Assembly: GCF_007678255.1 (NCBI RefSeq)
Contig: NZ_VEED01000002.1
Coordinates: 186,001-250,000, forward strand
Length of the DNA stretch: 64,000 nt
Origin: Bacillus sp. X1(2014)
GTDB lineage: Bacteria; Bacillota; Bacilli; Bacillales_B; DSM-18226
Direction of reading: 5' to 3'
The notes under the pieces: generated by a model
Databases searched by the model: none
Told to the model about the DNA's origin: nothing
The model's input: only the letters and a program-made list of their open reading frames with translations
Shown here: positions 26,048-33,621 of the stretch, in pieces
Layout: each line of letters starts with the position of its first letter
Position numbering within the stretch: position 1 is the stretch's first letter
Made by a program: the position numbers and the translations under genes

Positions 26048-26506
26048 CTAATTCCGCCCTAAGTACCGACTTTCGATTTCCATAATTTTTGTCACTCGGC
26101 GATCATGTCGGCCACCGGCAAACTCCGTTTCCAACCAAGTCTTTACTAGTTGCTTGGCAAGGCCTTCACCAATAAATTGACCGCCGATTGATAAAACATT
26201 CGCATTATTATGCTCCTTACTGTTAATCACAGAGGATAAGTCCCAGCAAACGGCACCGCGTACTCCTGGTATTTTATTCAATACCATCCCACTCCCAATA
26301 CCAACGCCATCAATCATAATGCCTACGTAGTTATCATTCGTAGCAACCGTCTCGCCTACAAGAAAGGCGATATCAGGATAATCTACGGATTCATTTGCTT
26401 TACAGCCATAATCTAAATATTCGTAACCTAATTCCGTTAAATAGGCTTTTAGCTTTTCTTTAAGTTCGTATCCACCATGGTCGCAACCGATCGCAACTTT
26501 TTTCAT
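26048..26506 (-). CDS. RpiB-family sugar-phosphate isomerase homologue lacking the catalytic Cys
   Basis: This 152-residue protein has the RpiB/LacAB fold, with CDHGGYELK (phosphate and substrate region), NKIPGVRGAV, and SKEHNNANVLSIGG. In E. coli RpiB the base is Cys66 in ICGTGVG; here the same site reads IDGVGIG, so Cys66 is Asp and Thr68 is Val. Mycobacterial RpiB also lacks this Cys and uses a nearby Glu. Activity on ribose 5-phosphate is therefore uncertain; another sugar phosphate is possible. No cargo helix is visible at either end. It overlaps tpiA by 4 bp and follows AAAGGAG. Confidence 0.88.
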   Translation of the reverse strand: MKKVAIGCDHGGYELKEKLKAYLTELGYEYLDYGCKANESVDYPDIAFLVGETVATNDNYVGIMIDGVGIGSGMVLNKIPGVRGAVCWDLSSVINSKEHNNANVLSIGGQFIGEGLAKQLVKTWLETEFAGGRHDRRVTKIMEIESRYLGRN

Positions 26507-27342
26507 GAATTTTGATCTCCTTTGGCAAATACATTGATAATCGTATCAAAAACGTGAGCGTTTAAGCTCGCACCACCAACCAGTACACCATCAATATCTG
26601 GCATCGCACTATAATCTGCAGCGTTGCTATCATTCGCGGACCCGCCATATAAAATCGAAATACTCTCCGCTTTTTGCCCCAGTATTTGTTTTAAAACAGA
26701 ACGAATGTATGCGTGTATTTCTTGAGCTAATTGAGCAGTAGCTGACTGCCCTGTTCCAATCGCCCAGACCGGTTCATAAGCAAGAATAAATTGGCTTGAA
26801 TCAATACCCTTCAACGCACCGAAAAGCTGCTTGGATAAAACCTGTTCGGTTTGCATGGAGTTCTTTTGTCCTAATGTTTCACCAATACAGATGATTGGGG
26901 TAAGTCCAGACTTGATGGCATGCAAAGCTTTTTTGTTCACTAACTCATCATCTTCAAAGGAATATTGTCTTCTTTCTGAGTGGCCAATTATGACATATTC
27001 GCAGCCCACATCCATCAGCATTTTGCATGATATTTCACCTGTGTAAGCCCCTTTATCTGCCCAGTGAACATTTTGCCCGCCCAATCCAATCGGTTTTTCA
27101 GATTGTTTGATTAATAAATGAGCTGGGTATAGCAGCTGGGTTGGTGGACATATAACCACTGATACGTCATGACTACTGTTTATTTTTTGAAAAAATTCAG
27201 CGGTTTCAATTAGGCTTTTGTTCATCTTCCAATTAGCAATCACATAGGTTTGCCGATCACTATGGAGCTGCAAGCCGCCTAGATTTTGACCAATAACATC
27301 TCTGACAAGATTTTTAATATAGCTTTCAATGGATTGTTCCAT
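26503..27342 (-). CDS. tpiA: Triosephosphate isomerase with encapsulation peptide
   Basis: This 279-residue TIM barrel keeps all catalytic residues: Lys in ANWKMN, His in IGHSERR, Glu in YEPVWAIGTG, and the phosphate loop YGGSAN. Usual length is about 250; the extra 28 residues at the N-terminus (MEQSIESYIKNLVRDVIGQN) form an amphipathic helix of the BMC cargo type. It would convert glyceraldehyde 3-phosphate from the aldolase to dihydroxyacetone phosphate inside the shell. The glycolytic enzyme is presumably encoded elsewhere. It lies between BMC-H and rpiB, with AAGGTG before ATG. Confidence 0.93.
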   Translation of the reverse strand: MEQSIESYIKNLVRDVIGQNLGGLQLHSDRQTYVIANWKMNKSLIETAEFFQKINSSHDVSVVICPPTQLLYPAHLLIKQSEKPIGLGGQNVHWADKGAYTGEISCKMLMDVGCEYVIIGHSERRQYSFEDDELVNKKALHAIKSGLTPIICIGETLGQKNSMQTEQVLSKQLFGALKGIDSSQFILAYEPVWAIGTGQSATAQLAQEIHAYIRSVLKQILGQKAESISILYGGSANDSNAADYSAMPDIDGVLVGGASLNAHVFDTIINVFAKGDQNS

Positions 27343-27353
27343 TTAGATTCACC

Positions 27354-27731
27354 TTATTCTGCTTTCGGTAAAATACCTTCTACATCACCGTTAGGACGTG
27401 GAATCACGTGTACTGATAGAAGAGTTCCTACACGCTGTGCAGCTTCCGCCCCTGCTTCAGTGGCCGCTTTTACTGCGCCTACATCCCCACGGACCATCAC
27501 AGTCACGATGCCTGCACCTACTAATTCTCTGCCAACCAATGCAACGTTTGCTGCTTTAACCATCGCATCTGCTGCTTCTATGGCACCTACTAAACCTTTT
27601 GTTTCAATCATACCTAAAGCTTCTTGACCCATTTTATTTCCTCCTCTAGTAATCTCTAATTTTGGTTTTTCTTGATTTTTCAGTTGCTCTTCTTGTGAAG
27701 TGACTGTTTTATCTTCTTTTGCCTTCGCCAT
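27354..27731 (-). CDS. BMC-H shell hexamer protein 1, with optional N-terminal extension
   Basis: The BMC domain ([19 protein letters not shown] ... [17 protein letters not shown]) is standard, and the pore loop reads VGAG. Two starts look usable. ATG 27731 behind GAGGTG gives 125 residues with a 33-residue, highly charged front ([16 protein letters not shown]...). ATG 27632 behind AGAGGAGG gives the usual 92 residues. Both sites have good spacing, so two isoforms are possible. The gene follows the aldehyde dehydrogenase by 14 bp. Confidence 0.9.
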   Translation of the reverse strand: MAKAKEDKTVTSQEEQLKNQEKPKLEITRGGNKMGQEALGMIETKGLVGAIEAADAMVKAANVALVGRELVGAGIVTVMVRGDVGAVKAATEAGAEAAQRVGTLLSVHVIPRPNGDVEGILPKAE

Positions 27732-27745
27732 ACCCTAACACCTCA

Positions 27746-29179
27746 CTATATGATTCTTAATCCATCTACTAAAACGCAGCGGCGCTGACGAGTAAATGTT
27801 TTTGCACTAGTTAATCCTTCCCCAGTTGGTCCGGCAATGGTTAGTGTGGTAAAGCCTTCACTTTCAAAGCCTAAACCGGAAACAGATGGTCCATTTTTCA
27901 CAAAAATCGTTGCTTGAATTTCTTGTGCCATCTTGGTTAGATTCGTAATATTTTGCGAGTGCATAATCGCTGTGTGCCGGTTGCCTTTCTCTGCAATAAC
28001 AGCAAGCTCTATCGCTCGATCCACATCGGGCACTCTGACGATTGGTAAGATCGGCATTAACATTTCAGTCATTACCAATGGGTGATCCTTAGTGGTTTCA
28101 GCGATAATTAACTTCACATTAGGACTTGCCTGAATGCCGGCAGCTTGTAAAATCACCGATGCGTCTTTACCAATGAAGTCTCGGTTTGGATAAAACTTAT
28201 CATTCTTTTTCACAAGTACTTTCTCAAGCAGTTTTTCAAATTGAAAGCCTTTAAGTTCAATTGCTCCATTTTTGAACATTTCTGCTTTTAGTGCATTGGC
28301 TGCCTTATCAACAACGAACACCTCTTTTTCAGCAGTGCATAATACGTTGTTATCGAAACTGGCACCTTTAACAATATCAGCAGCGGCCTTGGAAATAATA
28401 GCGGTCTCATCAACGACTACCGGTGGATTTCCTGGACCAGCGGCAATGACCTTTTTGCCCACCGCCATCGCAGCTTTAACAACAGGTCCTCCTCCAGTCA
28501 CCACGAGCGCATTCACCTGCGGATGATTCATGACTTGTGCCGAGGTTTCAAGATTAGGTGCCGCCACAGATGTGAGCGTGTTTTCAGGTCCACCCGCAGC
28601 GACAATTGCTTGGTTTAAAAGCTGAAGTGTTTGAATCGAAACACGTTTCGCACTAGGATGTGGATTATAAACAACCGTATTTCCAGCGGCTATTAACGAA
28701 ATCGAATTATTAATGACCGTCGCTGCTGGATTGGTTGAAGGTGTGATGGATCCAAATACGCCAATTGGCGCATACTCGACAAGTGTCAAACCATCATCAC
28801 CAGAGTAAGCAGTGCTGACTAAATCTTCAATTCCAGGCGTTTTATTCGTCGCCAAGAGAATTTTCGCAATCTTATCTTCCACTCTACCTAAGCCTGTTTC
28901 TTCGACAGCAAGATGTGCTAACTCTTCGGCATGCTCACGGCTGACGACTCGCATGTTCTCAATCATTTTTTCTCTGATCGATACTGGAAGTTTGCGAAGC
29001 TTTTCCCAGGCCAATCGAGCTGCAGCTGCTGCTTCATCAACCGTTTCAAACACGCCATTGCCAAACTTAATATCATTTTGTGATGTGTTGGTTTCAGCGG
29101 TGATTGCTGATTGATTCTGACTTAGTTGACTGAGGACCTGTTCAACCATTTTTTTGATATCAGTTTCATTTATTTGCAA
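27746..29179 (-). CDS. CoA-acylating aldehyde dehydrogenase (PduP/EutE type) with encapsulation peptide
   Basis: This enzyme of about 477 residues oxidises aldehyde with NAD and CoA to acyl-CoA. The catalytic Cys is in NNVLCTAEKEVFVVD; EYAPIGVFGSITPSTNPAAT and the C-terminal CVLVDGLRI fit PduP/EutE. The first 18-20 residues (INETDIKKMVEQVLSQL) form a cargo helix, followed by a polar linker. It would consume acetaldehyde from DeoC. I prefer TTG 29179, because GGAGG sits 8 bp upstream; TTG 29185 is too close to it. The EutN gene ends at this point. Confidence 0.93.
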   Translation of the reverse strand: MQINETDIKKMVEQVLSQLSQNQSAITAETNTSQNDIKFGNGVFETVDEAAAAARLAWEKLRKLPVSIREKMIENMRVVSREHAEELAHLAVEETGLGRVEDKIAKILLATNKTPGIEDLVSTAYSGDDGLTLVEYAPIGVFGSITPSTNPAATVINNSISLIAAGNTVVYNPHPSAKRVSIQTLQLLNQAIVAAGGPENTLTSVAAPNLETSAQVMNHPQVNALVVTGGGPVVKAAMAVGKKVIAAGPGNPPVVVDETAIISKAAADIVKGASFDNNVLCTAEKEVFVVDKAANALKAEMFKNGAIELKGFQFEKLLEKVLVKKNDKFYPNRDFIGKDASVILQAAGIQASPNVKLIIAETTKDHPLVMTEMLMPILPIVRVPDVDRAIELAVIAEKGNRHTAIMHSQNITNLTKMAQEIQATIFVKNGPSVSGLGFESEGFTTLTIAGPTGEGLTSAKTFTRQRRCVLVDGLRII

Positions 29180-29181
29180 GG

Positions 29182-29481
29182 TCAATTCCCTCCTTTATTA
29201 AAGGTTAAGGTCCCTTGAATTTCAATTTGATCAACAATCCCTACGATTGCTGCGTCAACGGGGACACCGTTTGTTATTTCTGTTTGTCTTGCCGAACTTC
29301 CGCTGACAAGTAAAACCACTTCGCCTACACCTGAGCCAACTGTATCAATGGCAACAATCGGCTTTCCGTCCTCTTCGATGCTCTTCATATCCAGCGGCTG
29401 AACAATCATCAGTTTTTTCCCTTTTAATTTTTCGGCTTTTGTGGTTGAAACAATCGAACCTACCACTTTACAAATGATCAT
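29182..29481 (-). CDS. BMC-P (EutN/CcmL) shell pentamer protein 3
   Basis: This 99-residue vertex protein has ICKVVGSIVSTTKAEKLKGKKLMIVQPLD and AIVGIVDQIEI. It is the third BMC-P in the operon. The ATG start follows GGAGGGA and overlaps the stop codon of the preceding gene. Confidence 0.93.
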   Translation of the reverse strand: MIICKVVGSIVSTTKAEKLKGKKLMIVQPLDMKSIEEDGKPIVAIDTVGSGVGEVVLLVSGSSARQTEITNGVPVDAAIVGIVDQIEIQGTLTFNKGGN

Positions 29482-30230
29482 AGTGTCCCTCCTTTCGAGG
29501 AATCGATCGTTTTAATTTGAATCTTTAGTTCTCTTGCCAGATCTTTTGCTGATGGTGTAACCCGGCTTTTTTCAGGAACTTCAATTTCATTAAATCCTTC
29601 CTGAAAAGCCCTTTCTATATGTTTTGCTAGAATGAGAGATTTCTTATCAAGGTAGGCTGCATATTGCTCATCGACAGTTTTAACCAATTTACTGAGCGGT
29701 ACCCACTTGACCTGATCCGTTTGAATCCTCCTAATGTAGGATTGGATCCGTTCCTGGACAGTATGCGGGGCATGGATTTGTTGATACACATTCGGTTCAA
29801 CACCGTTATTGGCGACGACAATCGGTTTCCCTAGTAATTGATATTGGATAGCCACCCACGCTGCTGTCTCATCATCCACCGTTAGGGCTAAGTTTGAAAG
29901 CAATCCGTACGATGCTTGAGGAATGACGAGAATAGATGATTGATCGATCAGAGCAGCCATTTCTTGTCTTGACAAGTCTTCTAGTAACTTGTAGGAAAGC
30001 CCTTTCATTTCTCCATGTAAAGGGAGCCATTCTTTTGTTATTATCCACGTTACGCTATATGTATCCATCAGCGGAGTAACCGCTTCCAAAACAGTCATTG
30101 GATTAGAAGAATGATAGCCTAATAGGATCGCAATCGGAGCATCCTTTTTAGGGTCCATTTTCTCTTTTAAGTAGGCTTCCACCACCTGCTGGACAAGCAG
30201 TTTAACCTGCGTTTTAACATCCACCAGCAT
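29478..30230 (-). CDS. BMC-associated flavoprotein-like protein with encapsulation peptide
   Basis: This 250-residue protein is not a recognised enzyme. The N-terminal MLVDVKTQVKLLVQQVVEAYL looks like a cargo helix. The central part (about 30-150) has a Rossmann-like pattern, IAILLGYHSSNP and ILVIPQASYGLLSNLALTVDDETAAWVAI then LLGKPIVVAN, which resembles the flavoprotein (phosphopantothenoylcysteine decarboxylase-like) superfamily. Homologues of this type occur in other BMC loci to my knowledge, without known role. It overlaps PduL by one base and the next EutN gene by 4. A redox or cofactor function is a guess. Confidence 0.75.
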   Translation of the reverse strand: MLVDVKTQVKLLVQQVVEAYLKEKMDPKKDAPIAILLGYHSSNPMTVLEAVTPLMDTYSVTWIITKEWLPLHGEMKGLSYKLLEDLSRQEMAALIDQSSILVIPQASYGLLSNLALTVDDETAAWVAIQYQLLGKPIVVANNGVEPNVYQQIHAPHTVQERIQSYIRRIQTDQVKWVPLSKLVKTVDEQYAAYLDKKSLILAKHIERAFQEGFNEIEVPEKSRVTPSAKDLARELKIQIKTIDSSKGGTL

Positions 30231-30889
30231 TACTCCACACCCACTTGATTCTGACTTAGGGCAGCAACAATTTCACCCAATTGTCCATTTTTGATTCCAG
30301 CCGCATTGGCTTCATCCAGGTCAATATGCATTTCAAGCTTGTATTTAGGAGAAATGCGAATTAAAACATTGGAAAAAATAATCCCACGGACTCCATCCAC
30401 TTTTACTTGGACAAGGTCCCCGTCATTGACGCCAAATAATTCCGCATCACTTGTGTGCATATGTATATGGCGGGCGGCACAGATCAAGCCTTCACGAATG
30501 GTAATTTGTCCCCGTGGTCCTTGTATAGTAATTGATTCTGACCCTTTAATATCCCCAGAATTACGGATCGGCGGCTTGACTCCAAGGGTAAAACCGTCAA
30601 ATAATGATACTTCTACCTGTGTACTGCCTCTAGCAGGTCCTAGGACACGTACTCTTTGAATTCTTCCTTTCGGACCGATAAGTGTGACCGTTTCCTTTGC
30701 TGCAAATTGGTTGGGCTGTGACAACTCTTTTAACTTTGTTAATTCGTAGCCGCGTCCAAACAATCGTTCAACATGTTCAGGGGATAAATGTATATGGCGG
30801 TTAGATGCTGCAATAGGAACCATCTTATCTTTCTTGAGAGAATTTTTAACAATTTCTTCGACGATTTCCCTAATTTTATCTTTATTCAT
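30230..30889 (-). CDS. pduL: PduL-type phosphate acyltransferase
   Basis: This protein of about 219 residues is the BMC phosphotransacylase PduL. It turns acyl-CoA into acyl-phosphate and recycles CoA inside the shell. The two zinc-binding His clusters are seen: SNRHIHLSPEHVERLFG and CAARHIHMHTSDAE. The family core QFAAKETVTLIGPKG and VRVLGPAR is intact. The N-terminal helix IREIVEEIVKNSLKKDK may be a cargo signal. ATG 30889 was chosen because GGGGGTGAG precedes it; it overlaps the regulator gene by 8 bp. Confidence 0.95.
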   Translation of the reverse strand: MNKDKIREIVEEIVKNSLKKDKMVPIAASNRHIHLSPEHVERLFGRGYELTKLKELSQPNQFAAKETVTLIGPKGRIQRVRVLGPARGSTQVEVSLFDGFTLGVKPPIRNSGDIKGSESITIQGPRGQITIREGLICAARHIHMHTSDAELFGVNDGDLVQVKVDGVRGIIFSNVLIRISPKYKLEMHIDLDEANAAGIKNGQLGEIVAALSQNQVGVE

Positions 30890-31844
30890 TAAGGTGCTCA
30901 CCCCCAAAATCGAGTAATGCCTTAGCAGTATACTGATCGGTAATGAGGACATTGGCATGACGCCCTTTTAACGCTCCGTAGATGCCTTCGACTTTTGAAT
31001 TACCGCCTGCAATGAGGATGCCGTATTCTTTTTCCGCTAAATGTGAGAGTTCGATTCCAATTGTCCGATCGTTTAATGTTTGATGACTTATCTGCCCATT
31101 GATATCAATAAATCTAGAACAGATATCACCGACCGTATGATTTGCCCTTAATATTTCAATGTCACTTTCTAAAAAATATCCGGCATGCATGAGTGTTGAT
31201 TGTTCTCCAGGATCCCCAACAGTAAAAATTGCAATATTAGCTTGTTTGCCTAGTTCCAATATTCTTTTTACATGTCGGTCTGCTATGATAGCCTGCTTGA
31301 CAACAATATGGTCTACGACCGCAGGTACCTGCAGGAAATGTGGGATAGTCTGAAATGCATGCGCTAGACCGTTAATGATTTCTGATGCATAAGTATTTGA
31401 TTCTGAGTAACTCACCCCACCATTTAGCTGGACAATTGTTACATCCTTTACATTCTTAGGTTGAATTTGTTTCACAAGTTGATATAAAGTTGTCCCCCAG
31501 GTAATCCCAATCGTATCGCCGCTTTGGACTATCTTATATAAATAATCTGCGGAAACTTCCCCCAGCTTCACCTTGATCAGCTCATCCTTATATTCAGGAA
31601 TCGATGCGACAATGCAATCCTTTAATTGAAACATATCCTTTATCTGCAAAGCCAATTCCTGAACATCTTCGGCGGGATCGCATATTTTTATATGGACTAC
31701 TCCTTCTTCCACGGCTTGGACTAGGAGCCTAGAGACGGTGGGGCGGGAAATACCTAACTTTTTCGCGATTTCCTGTTGGCTGTAGTCTAATTGATAATAC
31801 ATTTTAGCCACTTCCACGAGGCGCGAAATCCTTTCATCCGCCAT
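30882..31844 (-). CDS. SorC/DeoR-type sugar-phosphate-responsive regulator
   Basis: This 320-residue regulator has an N-terminal helix-turn-helix (YSQQEIAKKLGISRPTVSRLL, about residues 18-38) and a C-terminal sugar-phosphate binding domain of the SorC family (about 55-315). B. subtilis DeoR is of the same family and senses deoxyribose 5-phosphate. As first gene of the BMC operon, it probably autoregulates; the same effector would fit the DeoC cargo. It overlaps pduL by 8 bp. Confidence 0.88.
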   Translation of the reverse strand: MADERISRLVEVAKMYYQLDYSQQEIAKKLGISRPTVSRLLVQAVEEGVVHIKICDPAEDVQELALQIKDMFQLKDCIVASIPEYKDELIKVKLGEVSADYLYKIVQSGDTIGITWGTTLYQLVKQIQPKNVKDVTIVQLNGGVSYSESNTYASEIINGLAHAFQTIPHFLQVPAVVDHIVVKQAIIADRHVKRILELGKQANIAIFTVGDPGEQSTLMHAGYFLESDIEILRANHTVGDICSRFIDINGQISHQTLNDRTIGIELSHLAEKEYGILIAGGNSKVEGIYGALKGRHANVLITDQYTAKALLDFGGEHLNE

Positions 31845-31892
31845 CTTTTATTCACCCTAATTTTCAAAGTTAGTAAACTCTTTTTCACAAAA

Positions 31893-31906
31893 AGTAAACG
31901 GTTACA
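31893..31906 (-). promoter_or_regulatory. cre-like site upstream of the BMC operon
   Basis: The minus-strand sequence TGTAACCGTTTACT matches the Bacillus cre consensus TGWAANCGNTNWCA except at the last position. It lies about 50 bp before the regulator start, where CcpA binding would repress the operon when preferred sugars are present. Confidence 0.65.
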
Positions 31907-31929
31907 ACAATTTGTAAAAATAAAAGTTT

Positions 31930-31990
31930 GCATTTGTTCAAACGGTTTATCCATATCGTGAAATTTTGTAAAATCGAATTGAACATTTGC
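31930..31990. promoter_or_regulatory. Candidate operator pair for the BMC regulator
   Basis: GCATTTGTTCAA (31930-31941) and TTGAACATTTGC (31979-31990) are inverted copies that match at 10 of 12 positions with 37 bp between them. TTGAAC/GTTCAA cores recur in DeoR/SorC operators, so these are good candidates for binding by the 30882-31844 protein and possible looping. Confidence 0.5.
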
Positions 31991-32105
31991 TAATTTAATT
32001 ATAACTGACGTAAATCATCTGTCAATCATTCTATCAAAAGATTTCGACATTTATTTACTAGATTTTCAGCACTATAAAAATCGTCTCATTTTTCCACATA
32101 AAAAA

Positions 32106-32144
32106 GAACCCATGTCTTTTACAATTGTAAATACATGGGTTCTC
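32106..32144. terminator. Terminator of the aminotransferase gene
   Basis: AGAACCCATGT and ACATGGGTTCT pair around a 17-nt loop that is itself partly palindromic (TTTACAATTGTAAA). The minus-strand side ends in a T run. It separates the pyrimidine catabolism genes from the BMC promoter region; positions 31845-32105 otherwise hold only the regulatory sites listed. Confidence 0.85.
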
Positions 32145-32154
32145 AATTTTTTAG

Positions 32155-33513
32155 TTAAAGTATCTTTTGGAGGGATTCGGTAAGTGTTTTTATAAGGAAA
32201 GTTAAATCCACCTGTTTGATTGTTAAGGGCGGGGCCAGTGTTAACACATTATTATATCCAGCTACGGTAGCCCCGTTTTTTCCAATGAGAATCCCTTCCT
32301 GTTTACAGTTGGCGATGACTTGATTGACAAGATCATTTGCAAGTGGTTCCTTGATACGCTTATCCTTTACTAATTCAATTCCTATTAATAATCCTTTTCC
32401 CCGAACATCGCCAACATATGGGTGATCTTGCAGTAGATTCTTCAAATCATTTAAAAGCTGTGCACCTAAATCACGGGAGCGGTCAAATAAATTTTCGGTT
32501 TCCATAATCTCGAGATTTTTTAAAGCGAGCGCACAAGCGGCTGGATTCCCGCCAAATGTATTAACATGACGGAAGTAATCATATTCTTCTGAGCCTTTAA
32601 ATGCTTCGTATATGTCTTTGCGAACAGCCGTTGCGGAAAGCGGCAGATAGGCACTGGTAATTCCTTTTGCCATGGTAATGATGTCGGGTTTCACGCCATA
32701 GTTCATATAACCGAACGGCTTACCGGTACGGCCAAAACCGCAAATGACCTCATCAACAATGAGCAGTGCCCCGTGTTTTTCACATACCTCTTTTGCGGCT
32801 TTCATATAGCCATCTGGCGGAATGAGGACACCGCCGCCCGTAATAATCGGTTCCATAATCATTGCGGCAATGGTTTCACTTAACTCCCATGTCATCGTCC
32901 GATCGATTTCTTTAACCGAGGATAGTTCCTTGGGATCGTTGACATTTATATCATCCCGGTAGGAATCAGGTGGTGAAACATGAATAAAACCTGGTGCAAG
33001 CGGTTCGTACTTGTACTTTCGCTGTGCCTGGCCGGTCGCGGCGAGTGCCCCCATCGAATTACCATGATAGGCACGATAGCGGGAGACGATTTTGTAACGA
33101 TTATTTTCACCCTTTTGCTGGTGGTATTGCCTAACGATTTTAAAGGCGGTTTCATTGGCCTCAGAACCGCTGTTAGAGAAAAAAATTACATACTCATCAC
33201 CAATCATTTTGTTCAACTTTTCCGCGAGTTTGATGGCTGGAACATGGCTTTGTGATAGTGGAAAATAGGCCATTTCCTTCAACTGTTCATAGGCTGCTTC
33301 AGCTAATTCAGTTCTTCCATAACCAATATTCACACACCAAAGGCCGGCCATCGCATCTAAATACCGTTTTCCATCAGCATCTGTTACCCAAGAACCCTCT
33401 GCTTTTGCAGCAACTAAAGTCCCGTTTGGATTATATGGCTTCATCGAGTGCCATACATACCTATCATCCTGTTCTAACAAAGTTTCCTGCGATCGACTTG
33501 TTTTAACCATCAT
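32155..33513 (-). CDS. Class III omega-aminotransferase, probably beta-alanine/beta-aminoisobutyrate:pyruvate or 2-oxoglutarate
   Basis: This 452-residue PLP enzyme of aminotransferase class III has FSNSGSEANETAFKIVRQY, the PLP-binding Asp in IVDEVICGFGRTG and catalytic Lys in ITMAKGITSAYLPLSA. Context fixes the likely substrate: it lies downstream of the semialdehyde dehydrogenase and the reductive pyrimidine genes, so it should convert beta-alanine (from uracil) or 3-aminoisobutyrate (from thymine) to malonate or methylmalonate semialdehyde. Two adjacent ATG codons follow GGGGGGAAG; either may be used. Confidence 0.88.
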   Translation of the reverse strand: MMVKTSRSQETLLEQDDRYVWHSMKPYNPNGTLVAAKAEGSWVTDADGKRYLDAMAGLWCVNIGYGRTELAEAAYEQLKEMAYFPLSQSHVPAIKLAEKLNKMIGDEYVIFFSNSGSEANETAFKIVRQYHQQKGENNRYKIVSRYRAYHGNSMGALAATGQAQRKYKYEPLAPGFIHVSPPDSYRDDINVNDPKELSSVKEIDRTMTWELSETIAAMIMEPIITGGGVLIPPDGYMKAAKEVCEKHGALLIVDEVICGFGRTGKPFGYMNYGVKPDIITMAKGITSAYLPLSATAVRKDIYEAFKGSEEYDYFRHVNTFGGNPAACALALKNLEIMETENLFDRSRDLGAQLLNDLKNLLQDHPYVGDVRGKGLLIGIELVKDKRIKEPLANDLVNQVIANCKQEGILIGKNGATVAGYNNVLTLAPPLTIKQVDLTFLIKTLTESLQKIL

Positions 33514-33575
33514 CTTCCCCCCATTTCTTATACTTATTAGTGCATCTACCTAATTAGATTAACTATCTAGCTCCA

Positions 33576-33611
33576 GCACCCAGCGGCTAGTGGACTCGCT
33601 ATACGGGTGCT
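33576..33611. repeat. Stem-loop, possible remnant of an interspersed repeat
   Basis: AGCACCC and GGGTGCT enclose 22 nt between the dehydrogenase and aminotransferase genes. The preceding TAGCTCCAGC resembles the start of another repeat frequent in Bacillus genomes, as I remember it. It may attenuate read-through or stabilise mRNA ends. Confidence 0.4.
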
Positions 33612-33621
33612 TTCGCTTTTA

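Noticed and set aside
24311..31844. Ethanolamine or propanediol microcompartment
   Set aside because: No ammonia lyase, diol dehydratase, glycyl-radical enzyme or BMC-T shell protein is encoded; the aldolase and isomerases point elsewhere.
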